Part shown: one piece after another, positions 10,339 to 22,879 of the stretch
Position numbering within the stretch: position 1 is the first letter of the stretch
How the letters are laid out: each line of letters begins with the position of its first letter
Source of the DNA: Peribolospora baueri
Taxonomy: Eukaryota; Basidiomycota; Peribolosporomycetes; Peribolosporales; Peribolosporaceae
DNA: 64,000 bases
Direction of reading: 5' to 3'
Assembly: GCA_029717555.1 (NCBI GenBank)
Contig: JAMDHS010000062.1
Coordinates: 1 to 64,000, forward strand
Translations under genes and position numbers: made by a program
Notes under the pieces: model-generated
Told to the model about the DNA's origin: nothing
Database searches by the model: none
The model's input: only the letters and a program-made list of their open reading frames with translations

Positions 10339-12564
10339 TGATCTGGCGCGACAATGCCGCGGTGGGGGTGGGGTCCTGAAAGTAAGGCGAACCTGGCAGG
10401 GTTGGCTTCCGATGGGTACCCGATTCGGTGAGAGTCTAACGAACGCAGAATAATCAGGAAATGCCCTCAAAACGAGTCTTCATAGCCACGTATTCCACCA
10501 CTCCAGCTTCGAGACCTGTATCTTACTCTACCAACGTGAATGAGAAATTCGCGAGACTGAATTTGTAAAAAGACAGTAGAGTAGAGGCGGGTTGGGACGA
10601 ATTTCGAAGAGCTCAATCGCCTGTTCGGGCAAATAAGAACGGCTGTGTTGCCTACCTATCGCATCCGACGTTTCTCTTGTCCCTTATTTTGCAGTCAACG
10701 GGTTAGCTCGCTCCGCACGCTGCTCCGCTCCTATCTGTTATACAGCAACAAGCACCGGCCAAGTCAATACGGACGTCCAGCGGCAGATAGGTCAAAAAGT
10801 GTCGAGCACTCCTCGAATCTGAGGCTCCGGCATGATGAGCCTTTCGGCATTTGGCACCTCCTTCTCAACACGGCCACTCCTTCTCGACACGGTCACTTGC
10901 TCGTAGTTCAGCCACCGCCACTCCTTTAGTATATCCAATCTTGCTCTGCTCCCACGAAGATATATAAAGTGGCTCGCATTCCCCCCAGCTATAGTTAGAT
11001 TCCCTGATTCGTGAAATCCTCCCTCCTTTCCGTTCCTCTCTCCTTCCTTCCCTAACCCCGTTCTCAACCTTGATCTTGACTCTTTGCTTCGTTTCTCACC
11101 TCGACCTCAACCTCGCTCTGGCTGACTCCCAGCCCAGCCTTTCTTGCCACACGTTAACTCGCCCATACCTTGCCCTGCAACCTCGATCACGTTATGAACC
11201 CGGTTACAAACCCGGTTACACTACCAAGTGTGTGAACCGTGTCTCTTCTTTTTTTGCCCATTTTTTTCTTTTTCGCTCCGGGCCTTCATGCGGGAGCGAG
11301 CCCATGCATGCAAACAGCTCTGCGAAGGCGAGGCGAGCTCATTACCGTTATTTGGATTGTCCCCGCGTATGGCCCCGCCTTGAAGAGAAAGGTGGCACCG
11401 CTTGAGCCGTGCCTACCTCCTTTTGGCGGGAGGCAAGATATACTCACTGGTGAAGGAAAGGAGTATGCGCGGCGGACATTCCGCGAATCTGGAAAGCGGA
11501 CACGCTGAAGGACCGGCGGCAATGACGAATATACGGCACAGGCATGTGCGAGCACCGGGCTGCCAAGGGTTATACGGCATACGCAAGGGCTCACTCTTGG
11601 AGTGTACGGCGTACTCATCAATGACATCTGGGTTGGAGGATCTCGGCCCTCATCGCACGGATGCCGTCACGCGAGACGAGACGGAAAGGGTCGGTGATGG
11701 CTACATGCTCTGAGAAGAGAGGGAGAGACGAAACAGCTCGGACCTGTTAGTTACATTTGGAAAGCTGGAAGCTGGGCTGGGGTCAGCTAATGGCCGTTCG
11801 TAGCCTGCTGCGAGCTGCGAACAACGACGGCGAGTGGAGCAGCCGTCCGGAAAATTTCTCCAAAGCATCCGGATAAAACTAACTCACATGGGATAGGATA
11901 GATAGATCTGCAGCCGTCAATGAATCCCATCTTTCCTCTTTTTTTTTTTTTTTTTCACACTCGCCGCTCCACTCTTTTTCCTTGGTTGGGCGTGGGCAGT
12001 GCCGTAGCTCGCTTGTCGTATTGGTCCTTCTTAAAGTGCGAATTGTTACAAGTCCGAATTGAATGGTTGTTTTTCGAGTTGCCCTGCTGTCCGTCCGTCC
12101 TGCCGGCCAGGGTGCGATACGATAGATGCGGAGCCAGCCGAACGGGTGAGCCTATGCACAAGTCGATGCGGCGCGCGGGTAGATAGACAAGACAAGACGT
12201 AAGTAAACGCGATGGGGGGGGCGATGAATGATTGATTGAACGACGATCCAGTCCGTTTCCCATTGCTCCGTAAGTCACGACGACAAAAATACACCTCTCA
12301 TCATTCGTCCGTCCGTCCGTCGTCGATATGGACGCGCCAAGACGAAGAAAAAGAGGAAAAAACAAACAAACAAACAAATGATTCCGAGTCCGAGTCCGAG
12401 TCCGAGTCCGTATCCGTGTCCGTGTCCGTGTCCGTCATGTCGGTCGACCAGAGAGAAGACAAAAAAACAAAAGGTAGACGGTATAGGAGGGAGGGCAGAA
12501 GGAAAAAGAAGCACAAAGACGGGAGTAGTCGACGGACGCTCCGCGGCGAAGAAACGGAGGGACG
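10339..12564. other. Gene-poor region between kinase relic and GH72 gene
   Basis: No gene is recognised. Visible items are a TATA-like TATATAAAG at 10961, a direct repeat of AACCCGGTTAC at about 11197-11219, a 17-base T run at 11939-11955, and a hexanucleotide microsatellite (TCCGAG then TCCGTG) at about 12383-12436. The last 250 bases are probably the 3' UTR of the GH72 gene. The TATA box followed by a pyrimidine-rich stretch to about 11130 looks like a promoter or a solo LTR, but I could not find a matching end. Confidence 0.35.
12383..12436. repeat. Hexanucleotide microsatellite TCCGAG/TCCGTG
   Basis: Several copies of TCCGAG are followed by copies of TCCGTG just downstream of the GH72 stop codon. 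It probably lies in that gene's 3' UTR. Confidence 0.8.
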
Positions 12565-14648
12565 TTAGATCAGGACGGCAACGCCTCCGACCGCCATGGC
12601 GAGAGCGGCGGCGGCGGCGGCGGTGGCGAGAGTGGCGGAGGAGACGACCGAGGCAGCGCCGTTGCCGCCGCCGCTTCCCTTGCCGCCCTTGTTGCCGTCG
12701 CCGACGCTGCTGGACGAAGGGACGGAGACGCCGGAGGGGACAAAGGTGCCGCCAGCAGGCGCCTTGGCCAGGCAGCTGCTCGCGGCGCTCGTGGCGGCGT
12801 CGGCGTTGGCCGGGGTCAGGTTGACGGTCGCGTTGCCGGCAAAGTCGCAGCTGCCCAGCGCGCGCCTCTGGCCCTCGTAGTAGGTGGAAAAGGCCCACGA
12901 GAGGCGGTCGGCGGCGTTGCAGAAGCTAAAGTTGCCGTAGGTGCCCGTGGCGCCGTCGGCGCTGACCGCGCCGCACGTCCCACCCATGTTGCCGATCATG
13001 GCGCACGTCTGGCCGGTCAGGACGCCGATCTTGTCCGGCGCGTTTGCAATGTCTGGCACGACGAGGCACCCCCACGCGTTCTGATGAGCGCAGTTGCACA
13101 CCGCCTCGTCCGGCGTGGGCGGCAGGGCGGCCGAGGCGGTAAAGTTGGACGTCTGAGGCGGGCACGTGGGCGCGGGGGCGTTGGCCGGTGCCGCCGCCTT
13201 GGTCGGGCTGTTGGTCGGCGATGCAGCGGCAAAGGCGGAAGCGAGGGCGGTAAAATCGGCGTTGGGGGTGACGGTGTTGCCGGAGACGGTGGTCAGTCCA
13301 AAGCCGGTGGTGTCGTTGTAGTACTCGAAGGCAAGACCGCCGGACCAGACGGAGGTCATCTGGCTGCCGAAGAGCGCGGCGACCTCGGCCCACTTTCGGG
13401 ACGAGCCGGTGGTGTCGGTGACGCAGCCAAACTCGGAGAAGTAAGCGGGGAGGGGAAAGTTTTGGTAGTTGGATGTGGTGCCCTGGTAACCGGAGGACTG
13501 GAAGGAGACCGAGCCGCACCACTCGTAGTTGCTGGGGGGTGGTGTGAGGGAGTGAGTAGATCGGATTGATTCGACGACGAATCTGGTCGACTCACTTGAG
13601 TCCGTACAAGTCGAGACTGAGGTCATCGCCACCGCAAGCGAGGTAATCTGCCAAAGGATTTCTCCAGGTGGAGTCTCCGTCGGTGGAGGCGTATCCGACG
13701 AGGACGTTGGACTTGTTGATCGATTTGAGGTAGGCCTTTACATCGCGCGCGGCTGCCTTGACGAAGGGCGCGGCGTTGGTGTTCTGGGGTCCGTTGACGA
13801 CTGGCATGCGAGGGGAAGAAGGAAGAATGAGAGGCGAGGCGGAAGAAGGAAGAATGAAAAGCGAGGCGGGGAAGAAGGCGGACGAGACGGCTCACCTTCG
13901 TTTCCAACATTAACAGCGAGCAAATTATCATATCCAACAAACGCCTCCACAGTAGCAAGATACTCATTAAGCAATCCAACGTCCCACGTCGGAGCGGCCC
14001 TATCGATAGATCCGTTGAGAGGGAGAGAGAGGTCGATCATGACGTAGATGCCAGCGGCGGAGAGGGCGTGCATACATGCATCGTGGTTGTTGCTTGCGTT
14101 TACGCTGTACGCGCGAATGGTGTCTGGGGAGAGGGGGAGGCGAGCGTGAGCGTGAGCGTGAGCGTTGAGAAAGAAAGAAAGAAAGAGAGTGGGATGGGAG
14201 GAGGCACGCACTGATGCCGAGCTGTTTCAAGTAAGGCAGGTCTCGCTGTGGAAGGGCGGGGAGAAGGAAGAGGCAGAGTTAGACGGGGCGTCGGACAGCG
14301 AGCTCGGGGGCGGCTCACGTTGCAGGCCGCGTCGTCGGCGAGAGGGTCGGAGTAGTCGGACGGCTCGGGGAAGCCTGGAGGGAAGAAGAGACGGAGGGCG
14401 TGAGCATGTGGTCGTCGCGTCCACAGCTTCTAGAACGCACCTCCATTGGCATTGTTAGCAGCAGAAGCAGCGGCGAGGGTACCAGGCTTCTGATAAGCGA
14501 CGCCCTTGATATAGAAGCGATTTCCAGCGTCATCGAAGAGGTACCTTCCCTGGCGGGAGACGGCTCCGAGAGCTTGGACATGGAAGGGAAGGGAAAGGAG
14601 GGCCGAAGCGGCGGCGGCGAGGGTGAGGGCAAGTGAGGATGGACGCAT
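12565..14648 (-). CDS. GAS1: GPI-anchored GH72 beta-1,3-glucanosyltransferase (Gas/Gel/Phr family) with X8 domain
   Basis: Cuts beta-1,3-glucan chains and rejoins the released end to another chain, lengthening wall glucan at the outer face of the plasma membrane. Six exons (14648-14441, 14374-14319, 14245-14212, 14123-13896, 13800-13596, 13531-12565) give about 565 aa. A signal peptide covers roughly residues 1-26 (MRPSSLALTLAAAASALLSL). The GH72 domain follows, with VNVGNE (acid/base Glu near 175) and AYFSEFGC (nucleophile Glu near 277). A cysteine-rich X8/CBM43 domain follows (VCNCAHQNAWGCLV; FSFCNAADRLSW), then a Gly/Ser linker and a C-terminal hydrophobic GPI signal (ALAMAVGGVAVLI). The X8 module puts it in the GAS1/GAS2 subgroup. 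It is transcribed away from FKS1, with 1.8 kb between the start codons. Confidence 0.95.
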
Positions 14649-15010
14649 GGTGAGGGAAGGCGGGGTATGGAGAAGGAGGGTGGTGGGTGGGGAAGAGGGG
14701 AGGGAGGAAGAAGAATGGGCGAGCGCGTCGTCGCCGTCGTCGTCGTCGTCGTCGGTGGTGGTTGGTGGTTGGTCGTCGGTGGTCGACGTCGGTCGTCTAG
14801 TCCGCGTCGGGCGGGCCGGCTTTGGAAGGAGGTGGACGTCAGCTTACGTAGTGGACGTGTTGGATATGGAGAGTGCGTCGGACGAGTCGGCTCTGCAAGC
14901 ACAAGCACGGGAGACGTAGGCGAGACAAGCCACGCGGCCGGGGCAGGTAGCCAGAGTGGCGGTGGCGGTGTAAATGGAAATGGGAGTGGGAATGGGAGTG
15001 AGAGTTGGAG

Positions 15011-15074
15011 TGAGAATGAGAATGAATGAGAATGAATGAGAATGAGAATGAAAATGAGAATGAGAATGAGAATG
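15011..15074. repeat. GAATGA/GAATGAATGA microsatellite
   Basis: Repeated GAATGA, with some longer GAATGAATGA units and slight variants, lies in the intergenic region between the GH72 gene and FKS1. Confidence 0.85.
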
Positions 15075-15226
15075 TCGTCTGCAAGCGTGAACCGGCCGTG
15101 TCAGCCGGCACGAGCAGCGGCCAGGAGACAAAAGGAAGGAGGCTGGACCCTTCTCTACTTGCACCTTGCCCCTTCCTTCCACCTTACTGCGCCTCGCTTC
15201 GTACATATATACACGCGCACTCGCTT

Positions 15227-15262
15227 GTGCCATGCTGTGCCATGCTGTGCCATGCTGTGTTG
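15227..15262. repeat. 10-bp minisatellite TGCCATGCTG
   Basis: About three perfect copies are followed by a degraded copy (TGTTGTGCTG). Intergenic. Confidence 0.8.
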
Positions 15263-16439
15263 TGCTGTAGCCTGCTGCCAGCCGTCGTCCAGCTCTCGGG
15301 TCTGGGCCGGCCGAGGACATACGTTTCATATATACAACCAGACACACACAGACCAGGTCGCCTCGGTGTGTGCATGGAACATGCGCGAGGTGTCTGTCCT
15401 TCAGTGTCTGTGCGTCTGTCGTCTAAGGAAACGGGACAGAGGAGTGGAACCGGTGGAACGGCTTGACGCCGTTGGCATCCACAAGGACGCCGTCCTTCCT
15501 TCGCCGGTCTCAGATGGTCCTCGGCCGTCTGTCTCGTTTTTTTTTTAATTCCTTTTTCTTCTTTTGGCTAGCGAACGTGGCGAGGGTCAGTGTACAAATG
15601 GGGGGCTTGCTCCGCTCCTAGTTACAGGATGTATGCTCGTTAGCGAGATGGCCGACGACGGACGATCGATCGCCATTGGACCGAAAAGCGGACCCATACA
15701 TACATACATACAACCATCGCATAATCGGCATTTACGCCGCGCGTGCTTATAGTAACATATGATATGTGTATTCGCTCGCTCGGCTCGACGCGCTCCTAAC
15801 CGGACGACGGATGACGACGACGGCCGAGAGCAGCCGCCTCCCGAGGGCTGGCGGTGCGACGGCGCGCGTGGGCAACGTGGGCGGAATAGAAAGCGCAATA
15901 CAAGCTGTCTAACCGGCTGTTAATCGACATTCAACGAGGCCAGCGTCCGTCCGTCGCCCGCCCGCCCGCCTCGCCTCGCCTCGTCTCTCATCGTCTCTCA
16001 TCTTCGTCCGCCCCTCTTTGAGCCAGCGAGCCGGTCAAGTCTGCCCACCGAGTTCATCGCCGACGACGACGTGCGAGTGAGAGAAGTGAGAGAGCGACTG
16101 CGAACGACCATCATCGACGACGACGACGACGACGGCCACTACCACCACCACCACCACCACCAACTCCACCACCACCACCAACACCACCAACTCCACCACC
16201 TACCGACCGACCCTCCGCCACCGACAACCCATCCACCACCACCACCGCCCACCACCGACCTCCACCCGGCATCTCTCTCCCTCTTCCCTCTCCCTCTTCC
16301 CTCTTCCCCCTCCGCTAGCCGGCCCTCCCTCGCTTCCCTTTTCCCCTCCCCTCCGCGGTGCTACCCTAACCCCCCTCCCGGTCCTGCTCCACCCTCCCTC
16401 CCGTCGCCGTCGCCGACGACGACGTCGCCGCTGCCCCCC

Positions 16440-19400
16440 ATGTCTGGCTACAACGCCGGCCCCGGCGGCAACCCGCACTCCCCACTGGCCAACCCGCACT
16501 CCCCCTTGGCCAACCCGCTCTCCCCCATGGCCGCGCCCAACGACCCGTTCAACCCGCCCAACCCTCCCTACTCGTACGATGACGGTCACTCCGACGCTGG
16601 CTCCTCCGCTTACTACGACCGCCCCGGCGGCGCCAACCGCGACACGTTCACCTCCGAGGGCAGCGCAGACAACGACCCCTACGGACCCACCTACTCCGGC
16701 CAGTCCGCCGACTCGCTCATGCCCGGCCTCCGTGGTGCTGCTGGTGGTCCGTATGCTCGCTCTGGCACCAGCACGCCCACGTACACTGATATCGGAAACA
16801 GCGCTGCCGCTTACCGTCAACGCGAGCCTTATCCTGCCTGGTCGGCAGATCATAACATTCCTCTCTCCAAGGAGGTGAGTCGTCCGCGACCTTCCAGGAC
16901 AGAGGGGAGAAGGAAGGAGGAAGGATGGAAGGATGGAAAGAAAGAAAGAAGGCAGGAGGGAAATCATGTCGTCGTGCACGGACGCTCATCTTCTCCCCAC
17001 CTCTCCCCCTCCCCCCCAGGAAATCGAGGACGTCTTCATCGACCTCGCCAACAAGTTCGGCTTCCAGCGCGACAGCATGCGCAACATGTACGACCACCTC
17101 ATGATCCTTCTCGACTCTCGCTCCTCTCGTATGTCTCCCGCTCAGGCCCTCCTCACCCTCCACGCCGACTTTATCGGCGGCGAGCACGCCAACTACCGCA
17201 AGTGGTACTTCGCCGCTCAGCTCGACCTTGACGACGCCATTGGCAAGGTCCAGAACCCCGGCCTCGGTAGGGCCGCCTCCGTCGCCAGGCGCGGCACCGT
17301 CAAAAATGGACAGCCCGCCACCGCCGCCGGCAAGTCCCTCGACAGCGCACACAACCGGTGGAGGAACGCGATGGGCAACATGTCCCAGTACGACCGCTTG
17401 CGCCAGGTCGCCCTCTGGCTCCTCTGCTGGGGCGAGGGCGGACAGGTCCGCTTCGTGCCCGAATGCCTCTGCTTCATCTTCAAGTGCGCCGACGACTACT
17501 ACCGCTCGCCCGAGTGCCAGAACAGGGTCGAACCCGTCCCCGAGGGCCTCTACCTCCGCGCCGTCGTCAAGCCCATCTACAAGTTCTTGCGCGATCAGGT
17601 CTTCGAGGTCGTCGACGGAAAGTTTGTCAAAAAGGAAAAGGACCACGCGCAGATCATCGGCTACGACGACGTGAACCAGCTCTTCTGGTATCCCGAAGGC
17701 ATCGCCCGCATCGTCCTCACCGACAGTTCCCGCCTCGTCGACGTCGCGCCCTCCCAGCGCTTCCTCAAGTTTGACAAGATCGACTGGAACCGCGTCTTCT
17801 TCAAGACGTACTACGAGAAGCGCTCCTTCTTCCACCTCCTCGTCAACTTTAACCGCATCTGGATCGCCCACGTCGCTCTCTTCTGGTTCTACACCGCCTA
17901 CAACGCCCCCAAGATTTACACCAGGAAGGGTCAGCAGACCCCCACGGCGCCGATGCAGTGGAGCGTCGTCGCCCTCGGCGGCGCCGTCGCCACCGTCATC
18001 ATGCTCTCCGCCACCATCGCCGAGTTCAGCTACATCCCGACGACGTGGAACAACACGAGTCATCTGATGCGTCGTGTCATCTTTCTCCTCATCATCCTCG
18101 CTCTCACCGCCGGTCCGACGGTGTACATCGCCGGTTTCAACAGCACCTCGACCGTGTCGAAGATCATCGGCATCGTCCAGTTCGCCATCTCCGTCATCGT
18201 CACCGTCTTTTTCTCCGTCATGCCCTCGGGACGCATGTTCGGCGACCGCGTGGCCGGCAAGGCGCGCAAGTACCTCGCCAACCAGACGTTCACCGCGAGC
18301 TACCCGCGTCTGGAGCGCAAGAACCGGATCGTCTCCATCGCCCTCTGGATCCTCATCTTCGGCTGCAAGTTCACCGAGAGCTACTTCTTCTTGACTCTTT
18401 CCTTCCGCGACCCGCTCGCCGTCATGGTCGGCATGAGGGTCCAGAACTGCAGCGACAAGTACTTTGGCTCCGTCCTCTGCACTTATCAGCCCGCCTTTGC
18501 CCTCGCCGCCATGTTCCTCATGGATCTCTGCCTCTTCTTCCTCGACACCTACCTCTGGTACGTCATCTGGAACACCGTCTTCTCCATCGGCTGGTCCTTC
18601 AGCATGGGCCTCTCCATCTGGACGCCCTGGCGCGACATCTTCACCCGGCTCCCCAAGCGCATCTACGCCAAGCTCCTCGCGACGGCCGACATGGAGATCA
18701 AGTACAAGCCCAAAGTGCTCGTGTCTCAAGTGTGGAACGCGATCATCATCTCCATGTACCGCGAGCACCTGCTCAGCATCGACCACGTCCAGAAGCTCCT
18801 CTACCACCAGGTGCCGTCGGAAAACGAGGGCAAGCGGACGCTTCGCGCGCCGACGTTTTTCATCTCCCAGAACGACTCTGGCCTCAAGGCCGAGTACTTC
18901 CCTCCCGGCAGCGAGGCCGAGCGTCGGATCAGCTTCTTCGCCCAGTCCCTCACCACCGCCATCCCCGAGCCTTTGCCCGTCGACGCCATGCCCACCTTCA
19001 CCGTCTTGACGCCGCACTACTCGGAGAAGATCCTCCTCTCTCTCCGCGAGATCATTCGCGAGGAGGACCAGAACACGCGCGTGACGCTCCTCGAGTACCT
19101 CAAGCAGCTCCACCCGGTCGAGTGGGACAACTTTGTGAAAGACACCAAGATCCTCGCCGAGGAGGCCGGCGCCTTCCCCTCGTCGTCCCCCTTTGGCGGC
19201 TCGGACGAAAAGTCGGGCACCAAGAGCTCGACCAAGGCCGATGATCTGCCGTTCTACTGCATCGGCTTCAAGAGCGCCGCGCCCGAGTACACCCTCCGAA
19301 CGCGCATCTGGTCCTCTCTCCGCGCCCAGACGCTCTACCGCACCGTGTCCGGGTTCATGAACTACAGCAAGGCGATCAAGCTCCTCTACCGCGTCGAGAA

Positions 19401-22055
19401 CCCAGAGGTGGTGCAGCTGTTCGGCGGCAACACGGACAAGCTGGAGCGCGAGCTGGAGCGCATGGCCCGGCGCAAGTTCAAGTTTTGCATCTCCATGCAG
19501 CGCTACAGCAAGTTCAACAAGGAGGAGATGGAGAATGCCGAGTTTCTGCTGCGCGCCTACCCGGACCTGCAGATCGCCTACTTGGACGAGGAGCCGCCGC
19601 GGAAAGAGGGCGGCGAGTCGAGGTGGTTCTCCGCGCTGATCGACGGCCATTCCGAGGTGCTCCCCAACGGCAAGCGTCGGCCCAAGTTTAGGATCGAGCT
19701 CCCGGGCAACCCGATCACGGGCGACGGAAAGTCGGACAACCAGAACCACGCCATCGTCTTCACCCGCGGCGAGTACCTGCAGCTCATCGACGCGAACCAG
19801 GACAACTACCTGGAGGAGTGCCTCAAGATCCGCAACGTCCTCGGCGAGTTTGAGGAGCTCCACATGACCAACCGCTCCCCTTACGCGCCCGGCAGCCACG
19901 CCGAGTTCAGCAAGCCCCCTGTGGCGATCCTCGGCACGCGCGAGTACATCTTCTCCGAGAACATTGGCATCCTCGGTGATGTTGCCGCCGGAAAAGAGCA
20001 GACGTTCGGCACCATGGCTGCCCGAGGCCTGGCGCAGATCGGCGGCAAGCTCCACTACGGTCACCCGGACTTTTTGAACGCCACCTTCATGCTCACCCGC
20101 GGTGGCGTGTCCAAGGCGCAGAAGGGACTCCACTTGAACGAAGACATTTACGCCGGCATGACTGCGTTCGGACGAGGAGGCAGGATCAAGCACTCGGAGT
20201 ACTACCAGTGCGGCAAGGGCCGTGACCTCGGCTTTGGCACCATCCTCAACTTCACCACCAAGATCGGCAACGGTATGGGCGAGCAGATGCTCTCGCGCGA
20301 GTACTACTACCTTGGCACCCAGCTGCCCATGGACCGCTTCCTGACGTACTACTACGGACACCCGGGCTTCCACATCAACAACATCCTCGTCATCCTCTCC
20401 GTCCAGCTCTTCATGTTCGCCCTCGTCTACCTCGGCACGCTCAACCGCCAGCTGACGATTTGCGAGTACTCCACCTCGGGTTCGTATATCGCCCAGAACG
20501 GGTGTTACAACCTCGTGCCGGTGTTCCAGTGGATCAAGCGATGCGTCATCTCCATCTTCATCGTCTTCTTCATCGCCTTCCTTCCCCTCTTCCTCCAAGA
20601 GCTCACCGAGAGGGGCGCCATCAAGGCGGTGATTCGACTTTGCAAGCATTTCCTCTCCCTCTCGCCCATCTTCGAGGTCTTTGCCACCCAGATCTACACC
20701 CACTCCATCCTGAGCAACCTCCTCTTCGGTGGCGCGCGCTACATCGCCACCGGACGCGGTTTCGCCACCACCCGCATCTCGTTCGCCATCCTCTACTCGC
20801 GCTTCGCCGGCCCAAGCATCTACCTCGGCATGCGCACCCTCGTCCTGCTCCTCTACATCACCCTCTCCCTCTGGGTGCCTCACCTGATCTACTTTTGGTT
20901 CTCCGTCGCCGCCCTCGTCATCGCCCCCTTCCTCTTCAACCCGCACCAGTTCAGCGCGGCCGACTTTTTCATCGACTACCGCGAGTTCCTCCGCTGGATG
21001 TCGAGGGGCAACTCGCGCTCGCACGCCAACTCGTGGGTCGGCTACTGTCGTCTGTCGCGCACCAAGATCACGGGCTACAAGAAGAAGCGCCTCGGTCACC
21101 CGTCGGAGAAGCTGTCTGGTGATGTGCCGCGGGCCGGCTGGCGCACCATCATCATGGCCGAGATCATCGGTCCGCTCTTCCTCGCCGTCTTCTTCGTCAT
21201 CGCTTACGCTTTCGTCAAGTCCTTCCACTCCGGCGGCGACCCACCGCACGGCGCCGTCGTCCGCCTCGCCATCTTCTCCCTCGGTCCCATCGTCTTCAAC
21301 TTTGCCGTCCTCCTCACCCTCTTCTTCATCAGCCTCCTCCTCGGCCCGGCGCTCCACAACTGCTGCGGCGGCAAGTTTGCCGGGGTGATGTCGGCGATCG
21401 CTCACTGTCTCGCCGTCATCGGCCTCGTCGCCTTTTTTGAGTTTCTCTGGTTCCTCGAGCTCTGGGACGCCTCCCACGCCGTCCTGGCCGCCATCGCCAC
21501 CATCTACGTCCAGCGGTGCATCTTCAAAATCCTCATCGCCACCTGCATCTCTCGCGAACTCAAACACGACGAGACCAACCGCGCCTGGTGGTCCGGTCGG
21601 TGGTACCAGGCCAAGCTCGGTGGCAGCACGCTGCCGCAGATCATGAGAGAGCTCGTCGTCAAGCTCATCGAGATGAGCCTCTTTGCTGGCGACTTTTTGG
21701 CCGCTCATATTCTTCTCTTTGTGGTGAGCGGCGATTCCTTCGACGCGCGCGACCGTGTGTGTGGTCGGCTAGATCGCTGACAACCCTTTCTCTGCCTTTC
21801 TCCTAGCTGTCGGTCCCTCTCGTCATCCCCAAGATCAACACGCTTCACTCGATCCTCCTCTTCTGGCTCTCCCCCTCCGACCAAATTCGTCCGCCGCTCT
21901 ACTCTCTCCGCCAACGCCGCCAGCGTCGCTCCATCGTCTTGCGTTACGGAACCCTCTTCCTCATCGTCTTTGCCAGCTTTGCCGCGCTCATCGTCATCCC
22001 GGTCGTCTTTGGCGCGAAACTGTCGGTCAACTGTACCCTTTGTCAGCACTTCTGA
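16440..22055 (+). CDS. FKS1: Beta-1,3-glucan synthase catalytic subunit
   Basis: Integral plasma-membrane GT48 enzyme that polymerises UDP-glucose into beta-1,3-glucan. Regulated by Rho1 in other fungi. Three exons (16440-16874, 17020-21723, 21807-22055) give 1,795 aa, a usual length. The N-terminal 145 residues are a Pro/Ser/Gly/Tyr-rich cytosolic tail with PHSPLAN repeats. The FKS1 domain follows ([20 protein letters not shown]), then a first membrane group, the large cytosolic catalytic domain (from about 18,660 to 20,340, ending near [15 protein letters not shown]) and a second membrane group to the C terminus. The start at 16440 fits homologues beginning MSGY; an in-frame ATG at 16071 would add 123 low-complexity residues. 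Hot spot 1 reads FLTLSFRDP (18388-18414) and hot spot 2 QWIKRCVI (20527-20550), differing from budding yeast. It is divergent from the GH72 gene. Confidence 0.97.
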
Positions 22056-22879
22056 GAACCCCCATAGCTCTCCCTCCCTTCCTCCCTCCTTTTGCGCAGT
22101 CCATTCCCACTCCCACTCCCTTCCTGCCGTCGTCTCTCCCTTCTTCCCTCCCTACCCACCTTCGCTAGCTAGCTCGTTTGCGTTTTGTCTGTCTGTTTTT
22201 ATCCCCGTCCCCCCCGCACGCCGTCCTAGGGGTTACGGCTGGGGGGGAACGGGAAGCGAGGGACCAGCCAGGAACATTTTGTATTTAGAACCGGAAATCA
22301 ACTCATTGCCAGCGCCCGCACTGAATCGGAAGAAAGAAATGGTTGAGGGGCACGCGGCGTGCGACTGCTGGCGAGAGAGAGGACAGACGGGGATATGCTC
22401 GATATTACTGACGGACGGAGAGGACCGACTGGCTGACTGACTGACTTGCCGGGGAAGGAAAGCGTCCCATCCACCTCCTTCCTTCTTCCGTTCGTCCGCC
22501 TCGCCTCGTCTCTTTTCGCCTATCTCGATCCAGCGGAGGGAAGCGGAGAGGCGAGCGACTCGACGGTGAGGACGCCTCGCTACGTCCGCTCCCGCAAAGA
22601 ACATACATACATACGTGCATGCACGCATGCGTACACGCCTCGCTCCGGTGCGGTGCGGTATGGTAGTGCTCCCTCGAGACAGACGGACGGCAGCATGTTG
22701 TGTCGGGACGGACGAGCGTTTCACAGCGGGACATTCAGTCGATTCTGTGTCACCACCACCTGGATCGAGTCGAGCCGGGTATCGTCAGCCAGCCAAAAAA
22801 AAAAAATGACGGTTCTACTTGTACAATTTAATTGCGCTCCAGGACGCCGACGCTGTCGAACGCCTCCGCCTCCGCCAAC
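22056..22879. other. Convergent intergenic region FKS1/ULP1
   Basis: Two 3' UTRs must lie here. I see ATAC repeats near 22605 and an A run at 22795-22806, and no gene. Confidence 0.5.

Larger units (their letters stand above)
14649..16439. promoter_or_regulatory. Shared divergent region of the GH72 gene and FKS1
   Basis: This 1.8-kb stretch lies between two oppositely directed cell-wall genes. It holds a GAATGA microsatellite (15011-15074), a 10-base minisatellite TGCCATGCTG (15227-15257), TATA-like TATATA at 15204 and 15330, a run of ATAC at 15696, and CCA/CAC triplets at 16140-16200 in the FKS1 leader. An open frame in phase with FKS1 runs from an ATG at 16071. CTACCCTAAC sits at 16361. 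I found no other gene. Confidence 0.6.

Noticed and set aside
10961-11130. Solo LTR suggested by TATATAAAG and a pyrimidine stretch
   Set aside because: No terminal TG...CA ends, target-site duplication or second copy could be found in the window.
12275-12898. 207-codon reverse frame rich in Arg overlapping the GH72 3' end
   Set aside because: A shadow of the GH72 gene and its downstream hexanucleotide repeat.
16717-21708. 1,663-codon open frame antisense to FKS1
   Set aside because: It mirrors FKS1 codon use (GC-ending codons free the complementary frame of stops), is rich in Glu/Asp/Gly/Val repeats without domains, and FKS1 itself is certain.
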